Source: Ferruginibacter sp. (GTDB lineage Bacteria; Bacteroidota; Bacteroidia; Chitinophagales; Chitinophagaceae). From it: 5,797 nt of DNA. Positions 5,648 through 5,797 of the stretch are shown in pieces. Position 1 is the first letter of the stretch. Every line of letters begins with the position of its first letter. Location of the stretch: contig JAGPDJ010000178.1 of assembly GCA_018057635.1 (NCBI GenBank), positions 1-5,797 of the forward strand. Direction: 5' to 3'. The notes below the pieces were generated by a model. It worked only from the letters and a program-made list of their open reading frames with translations, was not told where the DNA came from and ran no database searches. The position numbers were made by a program, and so were the translations under genes.

Positions 5648-5690
5648 CTTAGCGAACTTTGCGCTTCTTAGCGTCTTTGCGTGAATGCAT
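5648..5690. repeat. Intergenic repeat, inverted-type module C
   Basis: Contains two tandem 19-base units, CTTAGCGAACTTTGCGCTT (5648-5666) and CTTAGCGTCTTTGCGTGAA (5667-5685), then ATGCAT (5685-5690). TCTTTGCGTGAA (5674-5685) is the exact 12-base reverse complement of the head of copy A (5418-5429), and 11 bases match the head of copy B (5545-5555). The end GTGAATGCAT is shared in direct orientation with copy B. Confidence 0.8.
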
Positions 5691-5729
5691 TACACTAAAT
5701 TCGCATTAATTTTTCAAACATACATTTTC

Positions 5730-5797
5730 ATGAACCAGCGCCAGCTTTTTTTAAACCATGTAGGCCAGACATCCGAAGCGCCCTTGTGCCTCAACAT
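5730..5797 (+). CDS. Start of a probable class-III (PLP-dependent) aminotransferase, cut by window end
   Basis: ATG at 5730 opens a frame that runs to the window edge: 22 codons plus two bases, reading MNQRQLFLNHVGQTSEAPLC and on. This N-terminus resembles that of Bacteroidota class-III aspartate/acetylornithine-type aminotransferases, which commonly begin with a QRQLFLxHVxQTSxxPL pattern. That is recognition from memory on only 22 residues, and the PLP-binding lysine and other domain motifs are outside the window. The upstream 39 bases are AT-rich with no Shine-Dalgarno. It is divergent from the carbonic-anhydrase-like gene. That this is a real gene start is likely; the product name is tentative. 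Confidence 0.6.
   Translation, partial: MNQRQLFLNHVGQTSEAPLCLN

Larger units (their letters stand above)
5388..5729. other. Divergent intergenic region, repeat-rich, no gene seen
   Basis: These 342 bases separate the start codons of two divergent genes. About 250 of them are taken up by the repeat modules described separately. The remaining ends (5388-5416 and 5691-5729) are AT-rich and should hold the two promoters. I find no convincing TTG/TAnnTTTG pair in either. A perfect TAnnTTTG on the minus strand (TACTTTTG, 5575-5568) lies inside repeat copy B but has no TTG at the right distance. No open frame here looks like a protein. Confidence 0.8.

Noticed and set aside
5417..5690. CRISPR array
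   Set aside because: There are only two direct copies, each about 90 bases with a 37-base gap, plus one inverted module. There are no short regular repeats with unique spacers and no cas genes.
5676..5703. Promoter TTTG with TAAATTCG ahead of the gene at 5730
   Set aside because: The spacing is 16 bases instead of about 19-21, the -7 box has a mismatch, and the TTTG belongs to the repeat.

Overview
The window looks like ordinary chromosomal DNA from a member of the Bacteroidota, most likely a Chitinophagaceae-type organism. This is inferred from the MoxR/DUF58/BatD-like/BatA gene order, the near absence of Shine-Dalgarno sequences, several TTG/GTG starts, the AT-leaning composition, and protein sequences that read like that group. 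No plasmid, phage, transposase, CRISPR or RNA gene was seen.

Layout. (1) Positions 1-3229, plus strand: the end of a MoxR-family AAA+ ATPase, a DUF58 protein, a single-pass membrane protein with a BatD-like ectodomain, and a BatA-type von Willebrand A (vWA) membrane protein. The genes are closely spaced and probably form one operon, closed by a GC-rich hairpin with a short T run (3244-3275). The set is thought to form a MoxR-driven envelope complex: the ATPase and DUF58 protein act in the cytoplasm, while the BatD-like protein and BatA sit in the inner membrane. BatB and the later bat genes do not follow here. (2) Positions 3300-4223, plus strand: rsgA, the GTPase of small-subunit ribosome maturation, with all its motifs. 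(3) Positions 4257-5387, minus strand: reading leftward, a gamma-class carbonic anhydrase-like hexapeptide protein, a tiny basic lipoprotein and a 100-residue protein of unknown function. These converge on rsgA. (4) Positions 5388-5729: a 342-base divergent intergenic region with two direct copies of a roughly 90-base repeat and a third, inverted-type module. All carry CGCAAAG-type words and an ATGCAT palindrome. (5) From 5730, plus strand: the first 22 codons of a gene that resembles a class-III (PLP-dependent) aminotransferase, cut by the window edge.

Most of the window is conserved housekeeping or envelope machinery. The parts least explained by known genes are the repeat cluster at 5417-5690, the short lipoprotein, the unusual 5' end of the BatD-like gene, and the early end of the bat operon.
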